The notes under the pieces were generated by a model. The model had not been told where the DNA came from, ran no database searches, and saw only the letters and a program-made list of their open reading frames with translations. Position numbers and translations under genes: made by a program. Positions 27,108 to 36,561 of a stretch of DNA of 64,000 nt are shown piece by piece. How positions within the stretch are numbered: position 1 is the stretch's first letter; the number at the start of each line of letters is the position of its first letter. This DNA comes from UPXZ01 sp047974405 (GTDB taxonomy: Bacteria > Bacteroidota > Bacteroidia > Bacteroidales > Paludibacteraceae): NCBI GenBank assembly GCA_047974405.1, contig JBKECI010000042.1, forward strand, positions 1-64,000, in the 5' to 3' direction.

Positions 27108-28193
27108 ATGAAACCAATATTATTCAACGTAGTTTCAAATTTCGACATAGGGGGAGACATTTCCGAAATAACCCCTTTTGGAGAAGGACTTATCAACTCT
27201 ACCTATCGTGTGTCATTAAAAAACAGTAAAGATGAATTTGTTTTACAAAAAATAAATCATCACATATTTACCGATATAGAGCTTTTGCAAAATAATATTT
27301 TGCGCATTACCAACCATATACGAACCAAACTAATTGAAAACAAAGAAACCAACATTGAACGTAAAACATTGACCATCATTCCAGCTAAAAATGGACAATT
27401 GTATTACTTTGATGGAGATAGCTATTGGAGAACAACCCTTTTAATCTCCGAATCGAAAACATTTGAAAGCGTAACGCCCGAATTTGCTTATTATGCCGGA
27501 CAGGCATTTGGAAAATTCCAACATATGCTTTCTGACCTTCCCGGAGAACCACTCGGAGAAACCATTCCCAATTTTCATAATATGGAATTTAGATTAGAAC
27601 AATTTCGGGAGGCTGTTAAAAGCAACAGGGCAGGAAGATTGAATGAAGTGGAGAATCTCGTGTCGGAAATAGAATCTCGCGCTGTGGAAATGTGTCAATG
27701 CGAAAGGCTCTATCGCGAAGGAAAACTTCCTAAAAGAATCAACCACTGCGATACAAAAGTGAACAATATGCTTTTTGATAATGACGGACACGTATTGTGC
27801 GTGATAGACTTGGATACAACTATGCCGGGATTTGTCATGTCTGATTTTGGCGACTTTATGCGTACGGCAGGAAATACAGGCAAAGAAGATGACACCAACC
27901 TTGAAAATGTATCCCTGAATATGGAAATATTCAAATCGTACACCAAAGGATATTTAGAATCGGCAAAAAGTTTTCTCCTGCCCATCGAAATAGAGCTACT
28001 CCCTTTTGGAGCCAAACTACTCACATATATGCAATTGACACGGTTTTTGGCAGACTATCTTAATGGAGATACTTATTATAAGATAAACAATCCCCAACAT
28101 AATTTGCAACGTTCCAAAGCCCAGTTCAAACTTTTGCAAAGCATAGAAGAAAACTACAACGAAATGAACAATTATATTCAAAAACAACTATAA
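27108..28193 (+). CDS. Aminoglycoside-phosphotransferase-fold sugar kinase (NahK-like)
   Basis: 361 aa cytoplasmic kinase of the APH/choline-kinase fold. Nucleotide loop FGEGLINSTYRV at 24-35, ATP-binding FVLQKIN at 44-50, catalytic loop INHCDTKVNNML with Asp215, metal-binding Asp234 in VIDLDTTMPG. These match N-acetylhexosamine 1-kinases, which phosphorylate GalNAc/GlcNAc at C1 in the lacto-N-biose/galacto-N-biose salvage route. Placement 3 nt after the GH31 gene and before two GH109-like genes fits salvage of freed GalNAc. Older annotations call such proteins mucin-desulfating or aminoglycoside phosphotransferase; antibiotic resistance is not suggested. Confidence 0.85.
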   Translation: MKPILFNVVSNFDIGGDISEITPFGEGLINSTYRVSLKNSKDEFVLQKINHHIFTDIELLQNNILRITNHIRTKLIENKETNIERKTLTIIPAKNGQLYYFDGDSYWRTTLLISESKTFESVTPEFAYYAGQAFGKFQHMLSDLPGEPLGETIPNFHNMEFRLEQFREAVKSNRAGRLNEVENLVSEIESRAVEMCQCERLYREGKLPKRINHCDTKVNNMLFDNDGHVLCVIDLDTTMPGFVMSDFGDFMRTAGNTGKEDDTNLENVSLNMEIFKSYTKGYLESAKSFLLPIEIELLPFGAKLLTYMQLTRFLADYLNGDTYYKINNPQHNLQRSKAQFKLLQSIEENYNEMNNYIQKQL

Positions 28194-28309
28194 AACGATT
28201 ACAAAAAAGAACATATAACAACAAATGCATTTAGACCAACCACAGTTGCTCTGACGCATCTCCTCCCATATACCAGAAATCGAAAATAAAAAAAATAAAT
28301 AATAAACAT

Positions 28310-29713
28310 ATGAAAAGAAATCTTATTTTACTTTTAGCTTTAGTTTTTATAACATCCACCTCGTTTGCAAAGAAAAAAACTCAACGTTACAAAAAAACAA
28401 ACGGAGTTATTGAAGTTACCACACCCAAACGTTCTGCCGGACAAAAAGACGTGTTGAAACTGGCCTGTGATCCTATACCCACAGTGCGGGTTGCCGTGAT
28501 AGGACTGGGAATGCGAGGACCGGGAGCTGTGGGGCGTATGACTCACATCCCCGGTGTAGAAGTAGTGGCGCTATGCGATGTATTGGAAAAAAACACAAAA
28601 TCTGCCAATCGGATATTGGCAAAAGCAGGCAAACCAGAAGCTCTCGAATTTTACGGAGACACTTCTGTATGGCGAAAAGTAACCAAACTCCCCAACGTAG
28701 ATTTGGTTTACATCGTTACCGATTGGAAATCGCACGCTACGATAGGAGTACAAGCGATGAAAGACGGTAAGCATGTAGCTATTGAAGTGCCGGCAGCTAT
28801 GACAATGGAAGAAATATGGGATTTGATAAATACCTCAGAGCAAACCCGCAAACATTGCATGCAACTCGAAAACTGCGTGTACGACTTTTTTGAACTCACC
28901 ACCTTGAATATGGTTCAACAAGGATTGTTGGGAGAAGTGATACACGGCGAAGGAGCTTATATACACGGGCTACAACCTTTTTGGAAACAATACTGGAATG
29001 ATTGGCGAATGGAATTTAACCGCACGCATAGAGGCGATGTATATCCCACACACGGGTTGGGTCCTGTTTGCCAAGCAATGAATATCCACCGAGGCGACCG
29101 CTTGAAATACTTGGTTTCGATGGATACGAAACCCATCGGAAACCCCGCTTACATCAAAGAAAAAACGGGAGAAACCGTAACCGATTTCAAAAATGGAGAC
29201 CATACGATGACTATGATTTCTACCGAAAAACAAAAAACGATACTCATAGAGCATGACGTTACTTCTCCCCGCCCTTACAACCGCATGTATCAAATATCAG
29301 GCACCAAAGGTTTTGCCAATAAATACCCGACACAGGGCTACGCCTTGGATAATTCGGTGTTGGACGATGATGTAGCCCCTAATCACGAAAATTTGAATGC
29401 TCACAGTTTTGTCCCCGATTCTGTCAGAAAATCACTGATGAAAAAATACATCCATCCTATTGCAGCAGACATTTCGGAGCTTGCCAAAAAAGTAGGCGGA
29501 CACGGAGGAATGGACTTCATCATGGACTATCGTTTGATGTATTGCCTTCAAAAAGGATTACCATTGGATATGGACGTGTATGACTTGGCCGAATGGTGCT
29601 GTTTGATACCTTTAACAGAAATATCGCTTGAAAATAATTCGGCTCCGGTTGCCATTCCCGATTTTACGAGAGGCAACTGGGATAAACTGAAAGGACTTAC
29701 ATTCGAAAGATAA
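28310..29713 (+). CDS. GH109-like exported NAD-dependent glycosidase (Gfo/Idh/MocA fold), copy 1
   Basis: 467 aa with signal peptide 1-20 (TSTSFA). Rossmann NAD site VAVIGLGMRGPGAVGRM at 61-77 with the GxGxxG-type turn; EVPAAMTMEE at 159-168 occupies the usual EKP position; HRGDVYPTHGLGPV at 240-253 holds the Tyr and His of GH109 active sites. GH109 enzymes cleave alpha-GalNAc (blood-group A activity known for Elizabethkingia) by an NAD+-dependent oxidation-elimination route. The family also contains oxidoreductases without glycosidase activity, so alpha-GalNAcase is likely rather than certain. Paralog follows at 29972. Confidence 0.87.
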   Translation: MKRNLILLLALVFITSTSFAKKKTQRYKKTNGVIEVTTPKRSAGQKDVLKLACDPIPTVRVAVIGLGMRGPGAVGRMTHIPGVEVVALCDVLEKNTKSANRILAKAGKPEALEFYGDTSVWRKVTKLPNVDLVYIVTDWKSHATIGVQAMKDGKHVAIEVPAAMTMEEIWDLINTSEQTRKHCMQLENCVYDFFELTTLNMVQQGLLGEVIHGEGAYIHGLQPFWKQYWNDWRMEFNRTHRGDVYPTHGLGPVCQAMNIHRGDRLKYLVSMDTKPIGNPAYIKEKTGETVTDFKNGDHTMTMISTEKQKTILIEHDVTSPRPYNRMYQISGTKGFANKYPTQGYALDNSVLDDDVAPNHENLNAHSFVPDSVRKSLMKKYIHPIAADISELAKKVGGHGGMDFIMDYRLMYCLQKGLPLDMDVYDLAEWCCLIPLTEISLENNSAPVAIPDFTRGNWDKLKGLTFER

Positions 29714-29971
29714 AATTGTTAATAGCAACAACAGTTATTTGCAATAAAGTTATTTCAACCTTTGTATCTTCTTGATATTCTCTTTCCGCCAAATTTGTAA
29801 AAAGCACAGAAATATATCAAACTCAATGTTTTTTGCAAATTTGACGGAAATTTCTATTAAAAAATATGACCTTCAACAAGTCAAATATTGAGCAATAAGG
29901 AAGCGGATATACAGAAAACAAAACGATAAACACATAAAAAACCAATAATTGACGTCCAACAGCGCGAATCT

Positions 29972-31351
29972 ATGTCTTTAATCTCCTTTAATCCTTTTTT
30001 TCGTCTCTTTGGAAAGGTACAAAGTAGTAATCATAAAATAGCAAAAGGGAAAATAACACTTGCAATACCTAAACGACCCAAAGGACAAAAAGATGTTTTA
30101 AAACTTGCATGCAATCCTGTACCTACAGTTAGGATTGCAATTGTAGGAGTGGGAACCAGAGGGATTGCAGTCATAAAACGCATGCTTTGCATACCAAACA
30201 CGGAAATAGTTGCACTCTGTGATTTGTATGAAAAGAACACGCTTGAAGGCAATCTCGTATTGGAGCAGGCAAAAAAGCACAAAGCATCTGTATTTTATGG
30301 AGAAACCGCATGGCAAAAAATAACCAAGCTACCCGATGTAGATTTGGTGTACGTAGCCACAGAATGGAAACTTCATGCCCGCATAGGCATACAGGCAATG
30401 AAAGATGGCAAGCATGTAGCCATTGAAGTACCGGCCGCATTGACCATACAAGAAATTTGGGATTTGGTAAACACTGCAGAACAAACACGCCGGCATTGTA
30501 TCCAGCTCGAAAATTGTGTGTACGATTCATTTGAACTCACCACACTCAATATGGTACAGCAAGGATTGTTGGGAGAAATAATACACTGTCAGGGAGCCTA
30601 CATTCACCAACTGCAACCATTTTGGAGCAAGTGGCGTACCGAATACAACCATTTACACAGAGGTGATTTGTATCCCACGCACAGCTTGGGACCTGCCTGC
30701 CAGATACTAAACATACATCGCGGCGACAGATTGGAGTATTTAGTCTCGATGGATACAAAAGCGGTTGGCAATTTATGTCATTATCAAAAATCTACAAATA
30801 AAGCGATAAAAGATTTTAAGAATGGAGACCATACGATGACTATGATTTCCACCGCAAATCGCAAATCGATTTTGATAGAACACAACGTAGTTTCACCCCG
30901 CCCCTACAATCGGATGTATCAGGTTACTGGCACCAAAGGATTTGCCAATAAATATCCGATAGAAGGTTATAGTTTTGATAAGCAAACATTTGGCGAAATA
31001 GTTTGCGATAACAGAAAAAGCGAATGGGATAAAGACACTTTTATAACCGATGCGGACAAAGACATGTTAATAGAAAAATACACACATCCCATTGTATATC
31101 ACACAGATAAGTACACAAAGGATACAGACAATCCAAAAGACTTAAATTATATTATGGATTTTCGGCTCATATATTGTTTGCACAACGGTTTACCGTTGGA
31201 TATGGATGTGTACGACCTGGCAGAATGGTGCTGCGCAATTCCTTTATCCGAAATTTCACTTGAAAACAACTCTATGCCGGTTGCCATTCCCGATTTTACC
31301 CGAGGCTATTGGAATAAATTGAATAAACTTAATTTTGCCATACAGAAATAA
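29972..31351 (+). CDS. GH109-like paralog without a signal peptide, copy 2
   Basis: 459 aa, collinear with its neighbour over the whole length after residue ~25: KRPKGQKDVLKLAC, VRIAIVGVGTRG, IEVPAALT, HRGDLYPTHSLGPA, and a common C terminus PDFTRGYWNKL. Catalytic YPTHS is kept, although the Gly after His in the neighbour (THGLG) is Ser here. The N terminus (SLISFNPFFRLFGKVQSS) is not a convincing signal peptide and no in-frame upstream start rescues one, so the product may be cytoplasmic or mis-started. 258 nt separate it from copy 1. It arose by tandem duplication and has diverged; role may be accessory. Confidence 0.82.
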   Translation: MSLISFNPFFRLFGKVQSSNHKIAKGKITLAIPKRPKGQKDVLKLACNPVPTVRIAIVGVGTRGIAVIKRMLCIPNTEIVALCDLYEKNTLEGNLVLEQAKKHKASVFYGETAWQKITKLPDVDLVYVATEWKLHARIGIQAMKDGKHVAIEVPAALTIQEIWDLVNTAEQTRRHCIQLENCVYDSFELTTLNMVQQGLLGEIIHCQGAYIHQLQPFWSKWRTEYNHLHRGDLYPTHSLGPACQILNIHRGDRLEYLVSMDTKAVGNLCHYQKSTNKAIKDFKNGDHTMTMISTANRKSILIEHNVVSPRPYNRMYQVTGTKGFANKYPIEGYSFDKQTFGEIVCDNRKSEWDKDTFITDADKDMLIEKYTHPIVYHTDKYTKDTDNPKDLNYIMDFRLIYCLHNGLPLDMDVYDLAEWCCAIPLSEISLENNSMPVAIPDFTRGYWNKLNKLNFAIQK

Positions 31352-31825
31352 AATGTATCGTAATTGATTTATAAATAATAGAGATTATATAAATCAGAAT
31401 GATATATGCCTGTTTCTCAAAAATTTAAATCGATACATCTTTTTTCTGTGGAGAACTAACGGATGAAGATTATAAATTTCAATTCCCCTAAATCTCCTTT
31501 GACCAAAGGAAACTTGAAAAATTCCTCCTATGCAAAGGGGGTAAGGGGGATTGAAATAATCTATCCTCAGGGAAAGGGATAAGAAAATTTGGAATATTTT
31601 ACTGATAATAAGAACAATAACAAACTAATCGGTATAATATCTAATAGATTAATCTGTATAATATTCTCATAAGAGAGAAAATAATAACAGCAAGAAACGT
31701 TAAATTCTTTGCTGTAAGCCAAATATTTATAAAGGTTATCCTACCTTTATCACCGAAAAAAGACACAGTATTGATTCTATAGTTGATTTTATAAAATATA
31801 TTCCATTGATTTAATAACAGATACA
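31352..31825. other. Intergenic region holding repeat copy B
   Basis: About 470 nt between the GH109-like paralog and the CotH gene; most of it is MITE-like copy B. The remaining ~180 nt upstream of the CotH ATG is A/T-rich and should hold its promoter; no clear box was found. Confidence 0.4.
31376..31646 (+). repeat. MITE-like interspersed repeat, copy B
   Basis: About 271 bp, TAATAGAGATTATA at the left end and TATAATATCTAATA at the right. Interior identical in plan to copies A, C and D: AATTCCCCTAAATCTCCTTT, then GGGGGTAAGGGGGATTGAAA, then AATCTATC and the TAAGAACAATAACAAACTAAT end. A second short copy of the right end (AATCTGTATAAT) follows at 31651-31662. Confidence 0.88.
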
Positions 31826-34210
31826 ATGAAAAAAACTTTAATTTCATTATGTTTTGCTGTTCTTTGTATAATGGCAGCCCAGGCAAAACCTATATTTACA
31901 CAGGCGCAATACCTGATTGCGACATTGAGCAACACTGCCACCGGAGTAGTAAGTTTGGGAAACGCCACCTACCCCTTGGCGTATAGCCCAGACAGAAATG
32001 AAGAAAATGCTTTGGCAACAGATTTTTGGAAGATTATCAATGTATCGGATACTCAGTACGCATTTCAAAACGCCTCTACCGGTCAATACATACAATACAA
32101 TTCGGGAGCGGTTTCAGAAAGATCTGCCCTCGTTTTGGTCGACGCATTGCAGCCCGACAATTCCACCTCGTTTACACTCGAACTCAAATTGGTTAACGGA
32201 CTATGCTACTACATCATCCGCTCTGCCGTGAACAACTCAAAGGTATGGAACAAAAGGAATGCGGCATACAATTCTCTGTATCCGGTTGGTGTATATTCCG
32301 GTAATGGTAGCGATAACGAACTCTTCGTCTTTTACGATTTGTCGGGTAACGCCGTTACTGACGAAACTCCCGTCCCATTACCCAACGCCGGCAGAACTTT
32401 AGACCCATTTTCACCCTATTTGCTTTCACTTACCTTTGACGGAAAAACACCTACAGTAGATAAGCAGAGTAAAAAAATCTATATTTCTATTATACCCGAA
32501 ACTATGAGTGAAAGTGTGAGCAAAACCATTCAATACGTTCCAGTAAATACCTCATACACTTTGTATATCAACAATGTAAAGGTAGAATCGGGGGCAACTT
32601 TCCAATTTGACAATGTTACAGCATCCACCTCCTTTTCGGTAGAAATCAAAAATGGCAACAGCAGTTTGATGTCTGGTACACTCCATTTCAGTTGCCTTCC
32701 CTTGGTGCAATTATACTCTGACGGTGCTATCGGTACCGTGTACACGCTTGGCAGGGTAGCAGTAACAGAGCCTGAGAAGAGCGATTCTACAGAAGTAATC
32801 CTTACTAATGTAAAAACACGTGGAGCGCTCTCGTTGAGTTTTGATAAAAAATCGTTTGCACTCAACATCAGAAACAGCACTGGAACCGACTCGGACGACC
32901 GGTCATTTTTTTCGCTGCGAAACGATAACAACTGGATATTAGACGCTATGTACATCGACCCGGCTCGGATGAGAAACCGCGTAAGCACTGATATTTGGAA
33001 CAGTTTTTCGACCAAACCTTACTGGGCTGGAGACGAGCCTCAAATGATTAACGGGACGCGGGGACGGTTTGTAGAACTGTTTATCAACGATGTATATCAC
33101 GGCTTATACTGTATGACCGAAAAAATAGACCGCAAGCAATTGAAACTAAAAAAACTGAAATCGACAACCGATGCAAATAACCAAACCATTTACACGCAGC
33201 GCGGAACGTTGTTCAAAGCAGTAGGCTGGAGCAATGCAGTATTGATGGGATACCCTTACGGAGGAAAAAAAACATATTCAATGTATAATAACTCGAACAT
33301 AGCGTGGAACAATTACGAGTGCAAATACCCCGAACTTGACGAGGGAGAACCAATTATGTGGGATAATCTGTACAAAGCACTTTTGATTCCCAACGAATAT
33401 TACACCTCCGATGCCGATTTTAATCTAAAAGTGGGCGATGTGTTTGACTTACCTGTATATCTTGATTATTATCTGCTCAACGATTTGATGTTGGCAACAG
33501 ATAATCATGGCAAAAATACTTATACCTCCATTTACGACCAGACGGTTTCGAATAAAGTATGTATCACCCCTTGGGATATGGATGGTACGTGGGGTATCAG
33601 GTGGGATGGCTCCAAAAATATCACTCAGCCCCAACAAAACTTAGATACTTTCCTTATAGAGAACGAACACGGGCAGCTTAATCTTTACTTGCGCCTCAAA
33701 AGGCAGAATGTAAACAGCTGGCAAACCCAACAATTGAAAGAGCGATATTTGCAATTGCGGGGCGGTGCGTTTAGTTTTGACACAATTATGAACAGATTTC
33801 AAACTTACGCCTCATTATTTGCTCTTAGTGGAGCAGACGGTAGAGAAGTTGATAAATGGGGACAATACGGGTTGGTAAAGAATATCGCTTCCGAGATGAA
33901 TTATATTTCCGATTGGCTCTCTCAGCGGCTGGCATTTCTCGACTTACAGTATCTTGGAGAGGCATATTCGGGAATTGCAGATCATAAAAGCGGTACAACT
34001 ATTCAATATGGACCAAACCCCGTTTCCGATATACTTATGATAAAAGGGTTGCCGGGCGGAAGCGCAATATCTCTTTATACGTTTCAGGGGATAATGCTTG
34101 AACATACAGTGTCAAACGGCGATGACATACAAGTAAATATGACCAAATACCCTGCAGGTATTTATATTGTCAGAGGAGAGAGTTTCTTTACAAAAATTGT
34201 TAAAAAATAG
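31826..34210 (+). CDS. Secreted CotH-family kinase protein, T9SS cargo
   Basis: 794 aa with signal peptide 1-20 (CIMAAQA). An N-terminal beta-trefoil/RICIN-like region spans ~25-170 (FWKIINVSDTQYAFQNASTG). Ig-like connector ~210-290. CotH domain ~320-690 with FVELFINDVYHGLYCMTEKIDR and the metal-binding loop TPWDMDGTWG at 581-590. The C-terminal ~75 residues are a T9SS sorting domain (GIYIVRGESFFTKIVKK). CotH proteins are atypical protein kinases first known from spore coats; many Bacteroidota secrete homologues of unknown target. Flanked by repeat copy B upstream and a strong terminator downstream, so probably monocistronic. Confidence 0.88.
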   Translation: MKKTLISLCFAVLCIMAAQAKPIFTQAQYLIATLSNTATGVVSLGNATYPLAYSPDRNEENALATDFWKIINVSDTQYAFQNASTGQYIQYNSGAVSERSALVLVDALQPDNSTSFTLELKLVNGLCYYIIRSAVNNSKVWNKRNAAYNSLYPVGVYSGNGSDNELFVFYDLSGNAVTDETPVPLPNAGRTLDPFSPYLLSLTFDGKTPTVDKQSKKIYISIIPETMSESVSKTIQYVPVNTSYTLYINNVKVESGATFQFDNVTASTSFSVEIKNGNSSLMSGTLHFSCLPLVQLYSDGAIGTVYTLGRVAVTEPEKSDSTEVILTNVKTRGALSLSFDKKSFALNIRNSTGTDSDDRSFFSLRNDNNWILDAMYIDPARMRNRVSTDIWNSFSTKPYWAGDEPQMINGTRGRFVELFINDVYHGLYCMTEKIDRKQLKLKKLKSTTDANNQTIYTQRGTLFKAVGWSNAVLMGYPYGGKKTYSMYNNSNIAWNNYECKYPELDEGEPIMWDNLYKALLIPNEYYTSDADFNLKVGDVFDLPVYLDYYLLNDLMLATDNHGKNTYTSIYDQTVSNKVCITPWDMDGTWGIRWDGSKNITQPQQNLDTFLIENEHGQLNLYLRLKRQNVNSWQTQQLKERYLQLRGGAFSFDTIMNRFQTYASLFALSGADGREVDKWGQYGLVKNIASEMNYISDWLSQRLAFLDLQYLGEAYSGIADHKSGTTIQYGPNPVSDILMIKGLPGGSAISLYTFQGIMLEHTVSNGDDIQVNMTKYPAGIYIVRGESFFTKIVKK

Positions 34211-34284
34211 ACCATAGTTAGAGTAAAAAGTTTCTACACCTCTGAGAAAGTATTGCTATATTTCTCTTCAAAGCAAAAATATTT

Positions 34285-34345
34285 AAAAATGCGCAAAATC
34301 GGCTAAATTCTTCGTTGGACGGCATATTTTGCGCATTTTTAGATG
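34285..34345 (+). terminator. Terminator after the CotH-family gene
   Basis: A perfect 15-bp stem, AAAAATGCGCAAAAT (34285-34299) with ATTTTGCGCATTTTT (34326-34340), enclosing a 26-nt loop. The stem ends in Ts. Confidence 0.8.
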
Positions 34346-34497
34346 TCTTTGATAATAGTACAATTGCTTGTTAAAACTTAGAATAATCACTCATGTCCTC
34401 TCTCAAAAAAACTAAATCTAAAATCAGTATTGAAGAAAAAAATCTATTATATTTGCATTCTTTAATTCTAATTATTTAAAATAGATACATTTTACGT

Positions 34498-34887
34498 ATG
34501 AAAAAATTTATTGTCATTTCCTCTATTGTGCTTGCCATAGCGCTTGCAGGGTTTATTTATTTCAAATTTTTCTTTGTGTTTGGCGAAGGTGTAAAATCGG
34601 GAGAGCTAAACTACATTGTAAAAAAAGGGATAATATTCAAAACCTACGAGGGTAAATTGATACAGTCGGGATTTCGTTCCTCAAGCAAAATATCAAGTGG
34701 CGCAGCTGTTCAGTCCAACGAATTTGAGTTTTCGGTAGCCAATCAAGCCATAGCCGACTCATTGATGCTCAACAGTGGGAGAAATATGGAGCTTCGTTAC
34801 AAAGAATACAACGGAGCCGTCCCTTGGAGAGGATTCAGCAGGTATGTAGTGGACAAAATTATTACTATTGACAACCAAGCGCCGTAA
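34498..34887 (+). CDS. Small membrane-anchored protein conserved in Bacteroidota
   Basis: 129 aa: one N-terminal helix (~5-28, a signal anchor) then a compact domain with VFGEGVKSGELNYIVKKGIIFKTYEGKL and YKEYNGAVPWRGFSRYVVDKI as its conserved parts. Homologues in Bacteroidales genomes are often labelled 6-phosphogluconate dehydrogenase, which this is not: no Rossmann motif and far too short. The conserved GxxYxGxL-type beta segment suggests an extracytoplasmic small beta barrel. A TATATTTG -7-like box lies at 34448-34455. Function unknown. Confidence 0.8.
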   Translation: MKKFIVISSIVLAIALAGFIYFKFFFVFGEGVKSGELNYIVKKGIIFKTYEGKLIQSGFRSSSKISSGAAVQSNEFEFSVANQAIADSLMLNSGRNMELRYKEYNGAVPWRGFSRYVVDKIITIDNQAP

Positions 34888-34968
34888 CCCAAAGGGTAAA
34901 ATTCTCTTAAAATAGGCGAAAAATAAAAGTTTATTGAATATCAAAGTAAATTGAATACTTTTTTTTGC

Positions 34969-34976
34969 TAAATTTG
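34969..34976 (+). promoter_or_regulatory. Putative -7 box of galK
   Basis: TAAATTTG matches TAnnTTTG about 67 nt before the galK ATG; TTG at 34951-34953 is 15 nt upstream, shorter than the usual spacing. Confidence 0.4.
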
Positions 34977-35043
34977 CAAGAGACTCTAAACATAATACCA
35001 ATACATAAAATATCTATTAAAAAATTTAATATCAAAAAAAACA

Positions 35044-36210
35044 ATGGAAGTATCTGAATTGAAAAAAGCATTTAAAGAAACGTACGGACACGAGGCTGAA
35101 GCCGTATATTTTTCACCCGGACGTGTCAATTTAATCGGAGAACATACCGACTACAATGGTGGTTTTGTATTCCCTTGCGCTCTTAGTTTTGGAACCTATC
35201 TGCTCCTTCGCAAAAACGGAGAAAAATTCATTCAATTTCGCTCTTTAAATCAACCCGAAGTTGTAAAAGTTTCGATGGACAAAGTTACGGAGCGGCTCGA
35301 AAACAAATCATGGGCAAACTATCCGTTGGGAGTTATCGCCCAATTTTTCAAACGCAATTTGGGATTTGATTACGGATTTGATATGCTCATTTGGGGAAAT
35401 GTACCCAATGGAGCCGGATTGTCTTCTTCTGCCGCGTTAGAAGTGGTAACCGCCTATGCTCTAAACGACCAACTCGGCACCAATCTCAACCGCACAGAAC
35501 TGGCTAAAATCGGGCAAAAAGCGGAACACGAATTTGCCCTTGTAAACTGCGGAATTATGGACCAATTTGCAAGCGCGCAAGGCAAAAAAGATCATGCCAT
35601 TTTTCTGAATTGTGACACGTTGGAATTTGACTTGGTTCCCGTAAAGCTGAAAGGTGTAAAAGTGGTCATCTCCAACACCCATAGTCCCCACAAATTGGAC
35701 TCTGGCGCATACAATCAACGTGTTGCCGAGTGCAAAAAAGCAGTAGAAGAGATTAACAAAGTTCGCCCTATCAAATATTTAGCAGAACTGACAGAAGAAG
35801 ACTTCAAAAAAGTGGAAGGAGCCATTGCCGATAAAATAGCTCATAAGCGCGCCCGCCATGTGGTAGGTGAAGTTCAGCGCACTACCGATGCCGTACAGGC
35901 TCTCAAAGCCGGCAATTTAGAAAAATTCGGAGATTTGATGAATGCCTCGCATGTTTCACTACGAGATGATTACGAAGTTACCGGACCCGAACTGGATGCT
36001 ATGGCTGAGGCTGCATGGAAAATCGCAGGAGTAATAGGCTCGCGTATGACAGGAGGTGGATTTGGCGGATGTACCGTTTCATTGGTCAAAGATGAAGCGA
36101 TAGACGAATTTATCGAAAAAGTAGGAAAAGAATACGAAACTAAAATAGGTATCAAGCCCGACTTCTACATTGCCGAAATTGGTGACGGTGCCACAAAAAT
36201 TATAGGATAA
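35044..36210 (+). CDS. galK: Galactokinase
   Basis: 388 aa GHMP kinase. Galactokinase signature PGRVNLIGEHTDYNGG at 25-40, ATP-binding GAGLSSSAALEV at 123-134, and the third GHMP motif MTGGGFGGCTVSLV near the C terminus. It makes galactose 1-phosphate in the Leloir route, taking galactose from the GH27, GH2 and GH31 enzymes encoded around it. galM follows in the same direction, but a MITE-like repeat has entered the 350-nt gap, so the two may no longer share one transcript. Confidence 0.97.
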   Translation: MEVSELKKAFKETYGHEAEAVYFSPGRVNLIGEHTDYNGGFVFPCALSFGTYLLLRKNGEKFIQFRSLNQPEVVKVSMDKVTERLENKSWANYPLGVIAQFFKRNLGFDYGFDMLIWGNVPNGAGLSSSAALEVVTAYALNDQLGTNLNRTELAKIGQKAEHEFALVNCGIMDQFASAQGKKDHAIFLNCDTLEFDLVPVKLKGVKVVISNTHSPHKLDSGAYNQRVAECKKAVEEINKVRPIKYLAELTEEDFKKVEGAIADKIAHKRARHVVGEVQRTTDAVQALKAGNLEKFGDLMNASHVSLRDDYEVTGPELDAMAEAAWKIAGVIGSRMTGGGFGGCTVSLVKDEAIDEFIEKVGKEYETKIGIKPDFYIAEIGDGATKIIG

Positions 36211-36224
36211 TTTTATTCAGATTC

Positions 36225-36495
36225 ATTAGGCATCATACAGATTAGTTTGTTATGATTCTTATTATTCAGTAAAATATTCCTATTTTTCTTGTCCCTTTTC
36301 CAGATGATAGATTATTTTAATCCCCCCTTCCCCCTTTTTCAAAGGGAGAATTTCTCAAGTCCCCTTTGGCGAAAGGGGATTTAGGGGAATTGAAATTTAT
36401 AATCTCCATCCGCTAGTTCTCTACAGAAAAAAGATGTATCGATTTAAATTTTTGAGATACAGCATATATCATACTAACTTATATAATCTCTATTA
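36225..36495 (-). repeat. MITE-like interspersed repeat, copy C
   Basis: About 271 bp, inverted relative to copies A and B: begins ATTAGGCATCATACAGATTAG and ends TTATATAATCTCTATTA. The most GC-rich interior of the four (TTAATCCCCCCTTCCCCC and GTCCCCTTTGGCGAAAGGGG, a hairpin). Sits between galK and galM. Confidence 0.9.
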
Positions 36496-36561
36496 AAAAT
36501 AAAAAAACAGATAAACTCCCCTTCCCTTAGACAGGAGTCGGCTGTACATAATAAATTCATC

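Noticed and set aside
27108..28193. Aminoglycoside resistance gene
   Set aside because: The phosphotransferase fold is shared, but motifs and neighbours fit an N-acetylhexosamine-type sugar kinase.
32530..33015. 161-codon minus-strand frame
   Set aside because: Shadow of the CotH-family gene, no family resemblance.
34498..34887. 6-phosphogluconate dehydrogenase
   Set aside because: A label common for homologues, but 129 aa with a membrane anchor and no NADP site cannot be that enzyme.
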